Assembly: GCA_947472655.1 (NCBI GenBank)
Contig: CANJCG010000034.1
Coordinates: forward strand, 1-14,565
Direction of reading: 5' to 3'
Source of the DNA: Actinomycetota bacterium
GTDB lineage: Bacteria > Actinomycetota > Actinomycetes > S36-B12
Length of the DNA: 14,565 nucleotides
Position numbers and translations under genes: made by a program. Positions 1 to 7,668 of the stretch are shown here, piece by piece. The notes under the pieces were generated by a model. That model did no database searches. It was not told the DNA's origin and saw nothing but the letters and a program-made list of their open reading frames with translations. Every line of letters starts with the position of its first letter. The stretch's first letter is position 1.

Positions 1-648
1 CATCGCTTGACGTATCTTGCTGTGAATCACGCGAGCAGCATCATCGGTGTAAATGTAATCCCGCATAGTGTCAAGTGAAACAAACATTGTGATGGGCTCT
101 TTCGTGATTGCAGAAAGTGCCAGTCGTGAAATCAGCCCTTGAAGTTTTTCTAAGTTTTGACTAGGTCCATAGAGATTTGCAATACGCCCGATGAGTACGT
201 CACATTTGCCGTCAAGTGCGGAAATTGCTTGTTTTTCCTGTGCGATCTTGAGCTCTCCGTATGCGCTGAGGGCGGCGGGTTCCGTTTTCATTGAAAAGGG
301 TGGGTTAGTTGATCCCGCGTACACGCCACCAGCTGATGAGCTGAGAAAAAAGGCTCCTCGGTTTTCTGGGGCATTCGCGGTGAGGGCTTGAGTGAAATAC
401 GTGAATGCAGCAAGTTCTTTTGCAGTTTCAACCTCAGATGTGGATGTGGTTGCGCTGCCGGCTGCCCAAATGACGCACCATTCATTGGTGTGTGCCTGCT
501 CTTTAAACTTGCGAATTGCTGTATCGAATTCGCTTTTGAGTAATTCGGGCTCGCCCCAAGAAAACGTTGGTGCCTGAAAAAGGTTGGTTGTCTGCTTGAC
601 GAGAGCACTGCCGAGCAAGCCGCCGGAGCCGACGATCCAAGTAAGCAC
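1..648 (-). CDS. NAD-dependent sugar epimerase/dehydratase (extended SDR), C-terminus outside window
   Basis: A partial gene; 216 codons are visible and the 3' end lies beyond position 1. The N-terminus carries a Rossmann motif (residues 4-13, WIVGSGGLLG). Next come a serine-rich strand (103-111, SSSAGGVYA), the catalytic YxxxK pair (Tyr130, Lys134), a GRIANLYGP element (154-162) and RDYIYTDDAA (196-205). Together these mark the extended short-chain dehydrogenase family that epimerises, dehydrates or reduces nucleotide sugars in the cytoplasm. Family members usually run about 290-340 residues, so roughly a third is missing. I chose GTG at 646-648 because it lies 2 bp after the stop of the upstream glycosyltransferase and directly precedes the first Rossmann strand. 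No strong ribosome binding site is visible, so translational coupling is likely. The exact substrate cannot be read from this fragment. Confidence 0.85.
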   Translation of the reverse strand, partial: MLTWIVGSGGLLGSALVKQTTNLFQAPTFSWGEPELLKSEFDTAIRKFKEQAHTNEWCVIWAAGSATTSTSEVETAKELAAFTYFTQALTANAPENRGAFFLSSSAGGVYAGSTNPPFSMKTEPAALSAYGELKIAQEKQAISALDGKCDVLIGRIANLYGPSQNLEKLQGLISRLALSAITKEPITMFVSLDTMRDYIYTDDAARVIHSKIRQAM

Positions 649-650
649 AG

Positions 651-1664
651 TTAGTTCTTGGGATCGGTACTGCGAGGATCAAAAGTGCTTGCTGGATCGC
701 GAACCACGACGTAAAGAGGTTTACCCAAACTCATATTGGTAGCGGCACCAACGTATTGAGCGACGATCCCAAGACTCAAAAGAATCGCACCTCCAATCAC
801 CATGAGCGCAACGAAGGTACTGGCCCATCCGGTTACGGCAAGATCCCCAACAAAGCGCTGCCACAACACCCAAATACTCACGATTCCGCCAATGAGAACG
901 AAGAAGATGCCGAGCCAGCTCACGATTGCCAGTGGTTTGGTTCCGCTGGAAACTACAAGACGGCCAAAGTGTGCAAAAAGTCGACGGTAGTTGTAATTTT
1001 CAGCAGCTCGACCTTCTTGTCGAGCAACTACTGGGCACGTCGTCACATCAGCGACCACCCAACTTAACGCCACATCTAGATACACGCCATTACCCGTGTA
1101 TGCGGCAACGGATCGGCCGACTTCACCGAGCACAAGGCGGTAACTATTGAAATCAGCAAACTTTGAATCCGCCAATACGTTCGTGAACAGACGTTTGGCT
1201 GTGCGCGAGCCGAGGTTTCTGATTGCGCTATGTGGTGGAGCACTCGTAGGTGTGCCATAGACAAGCTGGGCACTTTGTTCGTAAGCGGTATCGATCAGGT
1301 TTGCGATGAACTTCGGATCCTGTTGCCCGTCTTCATCCATCGTGACGATCCAATCGCCACCTGAGGAGGTCATTCCGGCAAGAGTTGCTGCGTGTTGACC
1401 AAAATTGCGTGAAAGCCAGACGGGTTTCACCCAGTCGTATTTGGCTGCGAGTTCTCTGATGGTGTTGTCGCTTTTGCCTGGGCCGCGATCCCAGACGAGC
1501 AGCACCTCGCTAATCACAAAAGCTCGGCCCAAGGACGTGAGCTGTTTTTTTGTAAGCGGTTCTAACTCAGCCATGAGGCCGGGAAGGGTGTCTTCGCCTC
1601 GGTAGACGGGAATGACCACACTGATACTCAGTGGGGCAGATTCCTGGACATTGAACGAAGGCAT
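651..1664 (-). CDS. GtrB/DPM1-like polyprenyl-phosphate glycosyltransferase with two C-terminal TM helices
   Basis: A 337-residue family-2 glycosyltransferase. Residues 13-135 form the GT-A fold, opening with SISVVIPVYRG and carrying the metal/nucleotide-sugar motif DEDGQQD at 110-116. FADFNSYRL at 169-177 resembles the DFxxYRL element of GtrB and dolichyl-phosphate mannose synthases. Two hydrophobic helices follow at about 244-268 and 281-306, then a short cytoplasmic tail. This architecture fits enzymes that move a sugar from UDP- or GDP-sugar onto polyprenyl phosphate at the inner membrane face, supplying donors for GT-C transferases. That fits the many GT-C-like genes here. ATG at 1664 has no Shine-Dalgarno sequence but sits six bases after a TAGAAT box, suggesting a leaderless mRNA. 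The epimerase follows after 2 bp, so the two probably form one transcript. The sugar is unknown. Confidence 0.88.
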   Translation of the reverse strand: MPSFNVQESAPLSISVVIPVYRGEDTLPGLMAELEPLTKKQLTSLGRAFVISEVLLVWDRGPGKSDNTIRELAAKYDWVKPVWLSRNFGQHAATLAGMTSSGGDWIVTMDEDGQQDPKFIANLIDTAYEQSAQLVYGTPTSAPPHSAIRNLGSRTAKRLFTNVLADSKFADFNSYRLVLGEVGRSVAAYTGNGVYLDVALSWVVADVTTCPVVARQEGRAAENYNYRRLFAHFGRLVVSSGTKPLAIVSWLGIFFVLIGGIVSIWVLWQRFVGDLAVTGWASTFVALMVIGGAILLSLGIVAQYVGAATNMSLGKPLYVVVRDPASTFDPRSTDPKN

Positions 1665-1670
1665 TTCGCG

Positions 1671-1676
1671 ATTCTA
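1671..1676 (-). promoter_or_regulatory. Candidate -10 box (TAGAAT) for a leaderless glycosyltransferase mRNA
   Basis: On the minus strand TAGAAT is followed by exactly six bases and then the ATG at 1664. A transcript starting 6-7 bases after the box would begin at the start codon, the layout of actinobacterial leaderless genes. No convincing -35 box is present, and no Shine-Dalgarno sequence competes. This is a motif-based call only. Confidence 0.45.
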
Positions 1677-1717
1677 GGCGAGGTGACCCGAGATCTTGCT
1701 CGTCTGGCCGCTTTATT

Positions 1718-1739
1718 CATCAAGCAAACTGACTTGATG
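1718..1739. repeat. Perfect 7-bp inverted repeat in an intergenic region
   Basis: CATCAAG (1718-1724) and CTTGATG (1733-1739) are exact reverse complements around an 8-base spacer. They lie in the 163-bp gap between the minus-strand GT2 gene and the GtrB-like gene, about 55-75 bp upstream of the latter's start. No T-run follows on either strand, so it is not a standard terminator. It could be an operator or a weak hairpin, or chance. I see nothing else in the 1665-1827 gap apart from the TAGAAT box. Confidence 0.3.
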
Positions 1740-1827
1740 GTCTGGTTGTCACCTCAACTGTCGCCAGAGCCTGACCTATTTCCTTCAGACTAGGCCCTTG
1801 AGCCTGTGGACAGAAAGATTTTTCGCT

Positions 1828-2763
1828 CTATTCGCCTGCGCTATGGAACGAACGATTTACACGGAGCCACAAATATGCGCTCCGTCGCAAGCTTGTGTGT
1901 AAGTGAACCCCGAAGCGTGCACGCAACCTATCTAGTCCCGAAACTGGATACTGCGCCGAGCCTGAATATTGCTTCTGCCAACTTTGGTATTGCTTCAACT
2001 GCACTTTAGCTAAGCGTGTTGACCAAGAACTGGTGCTCACTCGAAAAGCGCCCACGGCTTCCTTGCGCACGACGACGTCACCGTTGAGTGCTACTTTTTC
2101 GTAGCAAACAAGATCAAGAACAAGCGGATTAGCGTCATCCCAAGGCATGGCGCGCAGAAGTGCGTCGCGTTCAAAAAGCACAGCAACCGGCTCACCGATC
2201 ACGTTTGTGCCTTCATAGTAGGCCCTGCGAATAACTTTCTCACCAGAGTTAAGACCTGAAGACAGTCGCTGACAGCCGCGATTACGGAAGATCACTTTGC
2301 CGTGAGTATCAACAATATTTCGCTGACCGATAGCCATCACTGCAGTTGGATGCGTTTGTAAATCTGCGAGCTGATACTCAATTGAGCGAGCATCCAAGAG
2401 ATCGTCCTGACAGACCAATTTGATGAAATCGCCTTTGGCGGCTCTAGTCGCTTCAGTCCAATTTTGAGCCGCCGTCGTTCCCTTGGGTTGAGTGATCAAA
2501 CGGATGCGTTCATCAGTGAGGGTCGAAAGGTAGTCGAGAGAACCGTCGCTACCTCCACCTTCGCTAAAAACTATTTCTAGGTGAGGGTAAGTCTGACCCA
2601 AGAGAGATTCAGTAAGAGCCACGAGATGAGGCATCCCATCAAAGACGGGTACGACAATAGAGACAAGTGGCGACACACGGCTAGTATCCCGGTTCGTGGG
2701 TAAAACTTCGTTGACCAGGGTTGTTCGAGCGCTATCAATTGCGACTTCGGTCTTGTTGGCCAT
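1828..2763 (-). CDS. Family-2 glycosyltransferase
   Basis: A cytoplasmic GT-A glycosyltransferase of up to 311 residues. The catalytic domain opens at about residue 32 (PLVSIVVPVFDG), with FSEGGGSDGS at 66-75 in the nucleotide-binding position and CQDD at 118-121 as the acidic metal-binding motif. No membrane segment is seen. The gene most likely adds a sugar to a surface glycan; donor and acceptor cannot be told. ATG at 2761-2763 gives a 30-residue leader before the domain. GTG at 2674-2676 (residue 30) would start it right at the domain and is a real alternative. The longer form overlaps the 5' end of the divergent membrane protein gene by 68 bp, and neither start has a clear ribosome binding site. 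A 163-bp gap follows before the next gene on this strand. Confidence 0.87.
   Translation of the reverse strand: MANKTEVAIDSARTTLVNEVLPTNRDTSRVSPLVSIVVPVFDGMPHLVALTESLLGQTYPHLEIVFSEGGGSDGSLDYLSTLTDERIRLITQPKGTTAAQNWTEATRAAKGDFIKLVCQDDLLDARSIEYQLADLQTHPTAVMAIGQRNIVDTHGKVIFRNRGCQRLSSGLNSGEKVIRRAYYEGTNVIGEPVAVLFERDALLRAMPWDDANPLVLDLVCYEKVALNGDVVVRKEAVGAFRVSTSSWSTRLAKVQLKQYQSWQKQYSGSAQYPVSGLDRLRARFGVHLHTSLRRSAYLWLRVNRSFHSAGE
2682..2687 (+). promoter_or_regulatory. Candidate -10 box (TAGTAT) ahead of the GTG at 2696
   Basis: TAGTAT fits the TANNNT pattern and ends eight bases before the GTG at 2696, so transcription would begin at or just before that codon. No Shine-Dalgarno sequence is present. 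The box lies inside the coding sequence of the opposing glycosyltransferase. It supports the long, leaderless form of the membrane protein but is weak evidence on its own. Confidence 0.25.
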
Positions 2764-4129
2764 AATTATTGGCCAAGTCTTGCGTACTGGGCAGGATGCA
2801 ACTCTGCAAGCACCAGCGAATTACGTTCCTCCCGCACTCACAGCTCTGTGCGTTCTACTCGTGATTTTTGGATTTGCGGCCTTTACTCGCCAGTTCTCAC
2901 TCGATCTCCATCGGCATTTCGCGTGGCTTGTTGGCGGGCTGTCCTTTTTCTTTGCCATTGTGCCTTTGGCTATCTTGAGCTTCGGAAATCCAAACACAGC
3001 TGCAGCCTTATATCGAGGGCTTCGAATACCGCAGGGAATTGAACGGTTTTGGGATCTAGCGCTCGTGCTTCGAAGTATTGATTGCGACGCATCAGGTTTT
3101 AATGTCTTTGTTGACAACAATGGATGTTTAACGGATGCTGCGATTTATGGCCCGGGAATGTTGTGGCTCAATAACATCCCGTTTGGAATTTTCTCTTTCT
3201 CACACGTGTTAGCCCTAGGTGTTGCAGCGATGGCAGTCTCGTCTCTGTGCTTGGTGTGGTTAGCCAGACAGTCTTCAGGTTTTGGACAAGTCGTACTAGT
3301 TGTGGCGGCGCTCGGTGCGCCTTGGCTCTTGTTGCTTGAGCGGGGCAACGTCGATGTTGTACTCATTTGGGTAGCAGTTGTGGGTGTATTCATTGTTCGC
3401 CGCTGGCCAAGCCTTTGGGTCTGGGCGTTACTAGCTGTCGGAATATGGGTGCTAGGAACCTGGAAGTACTACCCATTCGCCATGGGCGTCATGCTTCTTC
3501 CCGTTCTTCGAGTTCGTCGCGGCTGGATAGTTTTCGTTGCCTGGGTGACTGGAACCTTTGGTTATGTCCTGCTGACATGGTCGAACTTTCGGTTCAGCAT
3601 GCAGTCAAATTCCAACATGACAGAAATTGGTGACTACGTCGTACTGGGCCGTGTTCCGGTTGTTGCCCGAATGGTTGGTTCAATTTTTCCTTCCAATGGA
3701 TTCCAGCTCGGAGATGTACTAGTTGCGTTACTGGTGCTCTGTGCAGCAGCTTGGGGTGTGGCTCTGGCACTCAGCGCACCTGGCAACTTGGTCTATCCCT
3801 CGATGCTTGGCGCAGCGGGTAGCGCTGTGTTTCTCGCAAGCGTCTTTATCGGTGGGTTTGGCTGGGCGTATAAAGCAGCATTCTTACTTTTGTGTATCCC
3901 ACTCGTTTCGTCGCTAACGAAGCGTCGTGGCCGAGCGGGAGTTTTTGCCGGGTTGGTCACGATGGGACTCATCGCAGTGTGTTCCGTTGTGGTGTGGAAT
4001 ACGTTATTGGCCACTCTGGCTGGATTGACCGTTGCTGGTTTCGTCGTCGGCTTCAGCGTGACGTCACTAATGCGATTCGTTATGCGAAAATCAGTTATTG
4101 ACCAGCGCAGTATTTCGGATTCAATTTAA
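2696..4129 (+). CDS. GT87/DUF2029-like polytopic membrane glycosyltransferase (putative)
   Basis: A 477-residue hydrophobic protein with roughly ten or more predicted helices. The first is at about 12-28, others at about 46-63, 76-96, 165-190, 197-215 and 218-234, with more to residue 459. Residues 119-152 contain an acidic loop (WDLALVLRSID, then YGPG). ERGNVD at 215-220 and WKYYP at 256-260 resemble conserved motifs of GT87/DUF2029 GT-C transferases, which use polyprenyl-phosphate sugars outside the membrane. I assign the family by motif memory, not by a search. GTG at 2696 is the first in-frame start that keeps the N-terminal helix; TTG codons at 2711, 2753, 2756 and 2780 are alternatives. 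The gene overlaps the opposing genes at both ends: up to 68 bp at the head and 35 bp at the tail. Confidence 0.75.
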   Translation: MGKTSLTRVVRALSIATSVLLAIIIGQVLRTGQDATLQAPANYVPPALTALCVLLVIFGFAAFTRQFSLDLHRHFAWLVGGLSFFFAIVPLAILSFGNPNTAAALYRGLRIPQGIERFWDLALVLRSIDCDASGFNVFVDNNGCLTDAAIYGPGMLWLNNIPFGIFSFSHVLALGVAAMAVSSLCLVWLARQSSGFGQVVLVVAALGAPWLLLLERGNVDVVLIWVAVVGVFIVRRWPSLWVWALLAVGIWVLGTWKYYPFAMGVMLLPVLRVRRGWIVFVAWVTGTFGYVLLTWSNFRFSMQSNSNMTEIGDYVVLGRVPVVARMVGSIFPSNGFQLGDVLVALLVLCAAAWGVALALSAPGNLVYPSMLGAAGSAVFLASVFIGGFGWAYKAAFLLLCIPLVSSLTKRRGRAGVFAGLVTMGLIAVCSVVVWNTLLATLAGLTVAGFVVGFSVTSLMRFVMRKSVIDQRSISDSI

Positions 4130-6317
4130 GTAAAGTCACTGCATCATTTTCAAAGGCTTTCAGTGCGTATGGCGCCCATTCACGTTGTCCTGTGCGCGCA
4201 GGATCAACCCAAACCCATTTCACTTGTGCTGTGCACAGTGGTGAGACTGTTTGAACACTTGGACTATTGATGAAATTCCAAGACTCGGCTTCGCGATCAA
4301 TCAATGACTGCACCATGTTTGGTGCGCCATAGATCCCTTGATAACTCATGGCCGACACAAAGGTTGGTAGTTGAGTGAGAGCAGGCACAAAAGCTCCAAG
4401 CGTGATGTTTGTGGCGACAAGTTCATCGTCTTGTGAGTGAACCTGTAACCATTTCGCAGCGGCGACATCATTGTCGCTCCATGCAAGTGACCCAGCCTGG
4501 TCGAGGCTTTCAACAAAAGGAATAAGCGGACCAAAAGCCTCGTTGCTCAGACCAGGCTGCGCACCTACTTGTCCAGAACCGAATCCAAGAAGTCTTCCTG
4601 GAGCCGATACCAGAACCAAAATTATGATCGAATATCCAAGGAAGCTGCGAGCAAGGCTCAATGGTGAGTGCTTACGCTTTGCAATAACGAATGCAAACAC
4701 CAGAGTGACGAGCACTCCAAGAATGGGCGCAAGCCAACGCGATGTGCCGACCCAAACATTTCCACCGGAAGCACCAGTGAGCCACAACCCGCCAACAATG
4801 AAGAAGACAAAAGCTGCGCTCAGCAGAACAATCAGTAGTGCCTTTGAATTCTTAAGCTGGTCGATGGATAGGTCTTTGGCAGCCTCAGCTACTCCAGCGG
4901 CTGATATCGCGGCCAGTGGGGCAGATGCAGCGAGCGCAAACCAGGTTTCGTTTAAGCCGCTGCTCAGGGCGAGTAGCGCAATAACTGCACCGATGACAAG
5001 ACCCGTGCCAAAAACGATCGAAGGATCCCAACGCATTTTTGGCGACGACCAAAACCAAGCAAGCCCAGCCCAGCGAGCAACGATTGCAAGCACGAGGATT
5101 GCTGTGCCGAGAATAATTCCGATATTTCCGGAAATTGGATTCAACCCTTGAACGCTGGATGCGCGATTGAGAATACTTAGAAATTTCAATCCGCCAGGAT
5201 CAGCTGATCCCGAGACGACCACTATGTAGGTCGCAATGAACACACAGGAGGACAGAACAGAGGCAATTAATGCAAATTTCGCCCATGGCTCTTTGCGCAG
5301 AACTGCAATAAGCGTGGTGAAGAGTAATGCTGCCAGCGCGATTACTCCCGAACTGATCTTGCCACCCGATAGCCCGAACATGATTAAGGCGATGATCGTA
5401 AATTCACCGAGCGATGACTTGATGCTCCCTGAAGTGTTCTTGAGGACTACGACCAATCCATAACCGAAAGCTAAAATCCATCCAGCGGTAAGTGACTGCG
5501 AGGGTGAATCAAAATTGAATATTGCGCCGTATGTTGCTCCGATGTAACCCCCAAAAATCAATAGAACTACAGCAAGGGTTGGAGCCCACGGCACACTTGT
5601 TAAACGTCTCACCCAAGCGATCGCGAGGAGACATGAGGATGCGATTGCAAGAAATGGCAGAACTCTTGTGAGCGCCACGAACGGATCAGCGTTAGCAGTT
5701 TCAGCAATTTGCCCGGTCCATGCGTACACCAGCCAGTGGTAGTGGATTGATTCTCCGGGACTGAATATGGAGCCTTGCGCACCAAATTTCGTTAACGAAG
5801 TTGAAAGTGCCTCAAAAAACAACATGTCTGGGTGGTATTTTCCGCCGCTTCCAGCCCAACTGAGCGGATAACTAACAATGTTGGGAACAAGCGAAACAAG
5901 TCCTGTGATTGCTGTAACGACTAAAGCCCAAAGTGTTGCTGACTCGATTTTGGTAGTTGAGGGGTTCGTAAGCGCTAGTTTGCGCCAGCGTCTTTGGATT
6001 GACCAGTCGGTAGCAGCCGCGACTGCGGGAAGGATCCAACCCCAATGTCCAAGACCAAGACGCTGAACACACAGCCCAAGCAATAAAGCGCTAATGACCC
6101 CAATCGCTGAGCCCATTCCCAGTGACTCGACTGCGGTAGTTTCACCTCGACGGACGCGTATCCAAAACCAAGTGCCAGCAGCTACTTGTGTGCTGACGAT
6201 GAGCGTCAGCACAACTGCCTGAAGAATTTGTACTCCGGTAGCCAGCATGAACATCAGCCCGATGATGGCGATACCGCCGCCAATTACCCATGTTTGGCGC
6301 ACGGTTGTCTGCGGCAT
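4095..6317 (-). CDS. Large GT-C-like polytopic membrane protein with C-terminal extracytoplasmic domain
   Basis: A 740-residue protein. Residues 10 to about 575 hold many hydrophobic helices; the last ~165 residues are soluble. The first large loop (about 150-200) carries KYHPDMLFFEAL and HYHWLVYAW, resembling the loop that carries catalytic acids in GT-C transferases. The C-terminal part contains AAAKWLQVHSQDDELVATN (from about 620). This pattern (xxWLxxNTPxDxVVATN) is common after the membrane part of bacterial GT-C-like proteins. Two cysteines in this domain (SPLC and KYC, the latter three residues from the end) could form an extracytoplasmic disulfide. ATG at 6317 is supported by GAAAGAG seven bases upstream. 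The stop overlaps the end of the convergent membrane protein gene by 35 bp. The role is probably sugar transfer to a surface polymer; no specific family is assured. Confidence 0.8.
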   Translation of the reverse strand: MPQTTVRQTWVIGGGIAIIGLMFMLATGVQILQAVVLTLIVSTQVAAGTWFWIRVRRGETTAVESLGMGSAIGVISALLLGLCVQRLGLGHWGWILPAVAAATDWSIQRRWRKLALTNPSTTKIESATLWALVVTAITGLVSLVPNIVSYPLSWAGSGGKYHPDMLFFEALSTSLTKFGAQGSIFSPGESIHYHWLVYAWTGQIAETANADPFVALTRVLPFLAIASSCLLAIAWVRRLTSVPWAPTLAVVLLIFGGYIGATYGAIFNFDSPSQSLTAGWILAFGYGLVVVLKNTSGSIKSSLGEFTIIALIMFGLSGGKISSGVIALAALLFTTLIAVLRKEPWAKFALIASVLSSCVFIATYIVVVSGSADPGGLKFLSILNRASSVQGLNPISGNIGIILGTAILVLAIVARWAGLAWFWSSPKMRWDPSIVFGTGLVIGAVIALLALSSGLNETWFALAASAPLAAISAAGVAEAAKDLSIDQLKNSKALLIVLLSAAFVFFIVGGLWLTGASGGNVWVGTSRWLAPILGVLVTLVFAFVIAKRKHSPLSLARSFLGYSIIILVLVSAPGRLLGFGSGQVGAQPGLSNEAFGPLIPFVESLDQAGSLAWSDNDVAAAKWLQVHSQDDELVATNITLGAFVPALTQLPTFVSAMSYQGIYGAPNMVQSLIDREAESWNFINSPSVQTVSPLCTAQVKWVWVDPARTGQREWAPYALKAFENDAVTLLKLNPKYCAGQ

Positions 6318-6324
6318 CAGGGCA

Positions 6325-6331
6325 CTCTTTC
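6325..6331 (-). promoter_or_regulatory. Ribosome binding site (GAAAGAG) of the 740-residue membrane protein
   Basis: On the minus strand GAAAGAG lies seven bases before the ATG at 6317, a usual spacing, and decides this start. The gap 6318-6429 is the divergent control region between this gene and the plus-strand glycosyltransferase. Apart from this site and a weak TANNNT box I see no clear promoter in it. Confidence 0.5.
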
Positions 6332-6417
6332 AACTGGTTAAGGAACTCCAAGTCTAAGGCGAATCGACTTTTTCCCTCGCCCTGACATGGTGTACACAGA
6401 CTAATCGAAGTTGTGAG

Positions 6418-6423
6418 TAGCGT
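6418..6423 (+). promoter_or_regulatory. Weak candidate -10 box (TAGCGT) six bases before ATG 6430
   Basis: TAGCGT fits only the TANNNT skeleton but has the same six-base distance to ATG as the TAGAAT box at 1671-1676. The gene has no Shine-Dalgarno sequence, so a leaderless transcript is possible. This is low confidence because the inner three bases match TATAAT poorly. Confidence 0.2.
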
Positions 6424-6429
6424 TGGCGT

Positions 6430-7665
6430 ATGACTTCGGGCAAAGAATCCTCGCTACGAGCTCGATTGGGGGCGGTTGCGCTCAAAGTTGACCCGGATTT
6501 CCATCAACGGAAATGGCGACAATCACAAAGTGCGCGAGCGACGACGACGCTTGGTGCACCGGCGTACGAATCATTGATGGCCCGCCCGAAGGTAATTAGG
6601 GGTGCTGGAGATCTGCTCAAGCGACCTGTGCATGTGGTGGTTGTTCCTTATGAAGGTCAAGGCCACGCTTCGTTTGATGCGGGCACCCGTAATTTCTATT
6701 ACGAGGCCGCTCAAAACCTTGCTGAAAATCTTGGCGACGCGCATGTTTCATATTTTTCGGTCGCGCAGGGAGAGCAGTCGCAGTCTTGGCACGTTCGACT
6801 AGCAGATTATCTCTTTGATGTTGGTGCTACTCACGTGATTACCCATATTGAAGCTGATCCGGGCAGCGAAGAGGCCGAATGGACGTGGGATGTCTGGTGG
6901 ACGGCAATGTCGTCTCGATGGGATGGAGTACTGCTCGGCGTAATGTTTGATTCTGCTTTCGAGTGGATACGCGCGAAGAGCCGATTGCTTGCTCGAATAT
7001 CTCCAAATTTTATGGCTGTTGATATTTGTATGCCTATGACTGGGAAACTCGTTCGGGGTCGCTTTGAAGTGGGACCGGTAAATATGCCAGTCTCAAGGAA
7101 ATCTTTACGACTTGTCGAAGAGCGTCTCAATTCCGTATCAATCACGCACGATGTCTCATTCATAGGAGCGTTGTACCCGTATCGCGTTGAATTGCTCGAG
7201 CGATTGCGATCAGAAGGAATTAAAGTCGCAATTAATCCACATAGACAAGACGAGACTTCTGACTTCACCTCCTCTCGAACCGGACAACCTTCGTGGCTGG
7301 AATACATGGCTGGGTTGGCAGGGAGTCACATGACTATCAATTTTTCTCGTTCATCGGCGGGCCCTTTTGAACAATTAAAAACACGGGTGATCGAAGCGAC
7401 TCTTGCTGGCACGGTTCTACTCACTGATGATCGCGATCGCACTCGACTCTTTTTTGAGCGTGACCTTGAATTCGCAGAATTCGATTCCATTGATCAGTTG
7501 CCTAGTCTCATCAGCGGCTTAATGAATGACACAGATCGACTGATGTCCATGAAGCAAGCAGGAAAAGAACGCGCATATACGTTGGCGCATACTAACTTTT
7601 GGGGCGGCATTGAAAAGGGGCTTCGCGAACGAGGGCTTCCATTGCTTACGAATGTAGAAGCGTAG
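6430..7665 (+). CDS. GT-B fold glycosyltransferase, CgeB / group 1-like
   Basis: A 411-residue soluble protein with no signal peptide or membrane helix. The C-terminal half carries the recognisable part. VSFIGALYPYRVELLERL (242-259) matches the second Rossmann opening of CgeB-type transferases. YMAGLAGSHMTINFSRSS (292-309) follows, then LKTRVIEATLAGTVLLTDD (316-334), where the acidic residue and Gly-x-Val segment bind the nucleotide sugar in GT4-like enzymes. The N-terminal half (about 67-200) is variable and would hold the acceptor site. The enzyme is probably cytoplasmic and adds a sugar to a glycan precursor. ATG at 6430 is the first start in frame and has no Shine-Dalgarno sequence. The gene converges on the decayed membrane protein gene with only 3 bp between the stop codons. 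Substrates are unknown. Confidence 0.82.
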   Translation: MTSGKESSLRARLGAVALKVDPDFHQRKWRQSQSARATTTLGAPAYESLMARPKVIRGAGDLLKRPVHVVVVPYEGQGHASFDAGTRNFYYEAAQNLAENLGDAHVSYFSVAQGEQSQSWHVRLADYLFDVGATHVITHIEADPGSEEAEWTWDVWWTAMSSRWDGVLLGVMFDSAFEWIRAKSRLLARISPNFMAVDICMPMTGKLVRGRFEVGPVNMPVSRKSLRLVEERLNSVSITHDVSFIGALYPYRVELLERLRSEGIKVAINPHRQDETSDFTSSRTGQPSWLEYMAGLAGSHMTINFSRSSAGPFEQLKTRVIEATLAGTVLLTDDRDRTRLFFERDLEFAEFDSIDQLPSLISGLMNDTDRLMSMKQAGKERAYTLAHTNFWGGIEKGLRERGLPLLTNVEA

Positions 7666-7668
7666 ACG

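Noticed and set aside
1680..1827. A terminator or small gene in the largest intergenic gap
   Set aside because: The only clear hairpin lacks a T-run, and no open frame there has a start with a ribosome binding site or protein-like composition.
4471..5151. A 226-codon open frame on the plus strand antisense to the 740-residue membrane protein
   Set aside because: It is rich in Ser, Pro, Thr and Arg with no domain-like pattern or ribosome binding site. The opposite strand has a coherent membrane protein.
6831..7307. A 158-codon minus-strand open frame inside the GT-B gene
   Set aside because: It is antisense to recognisable glycosyltransferase motifs, and its product has no domain character.
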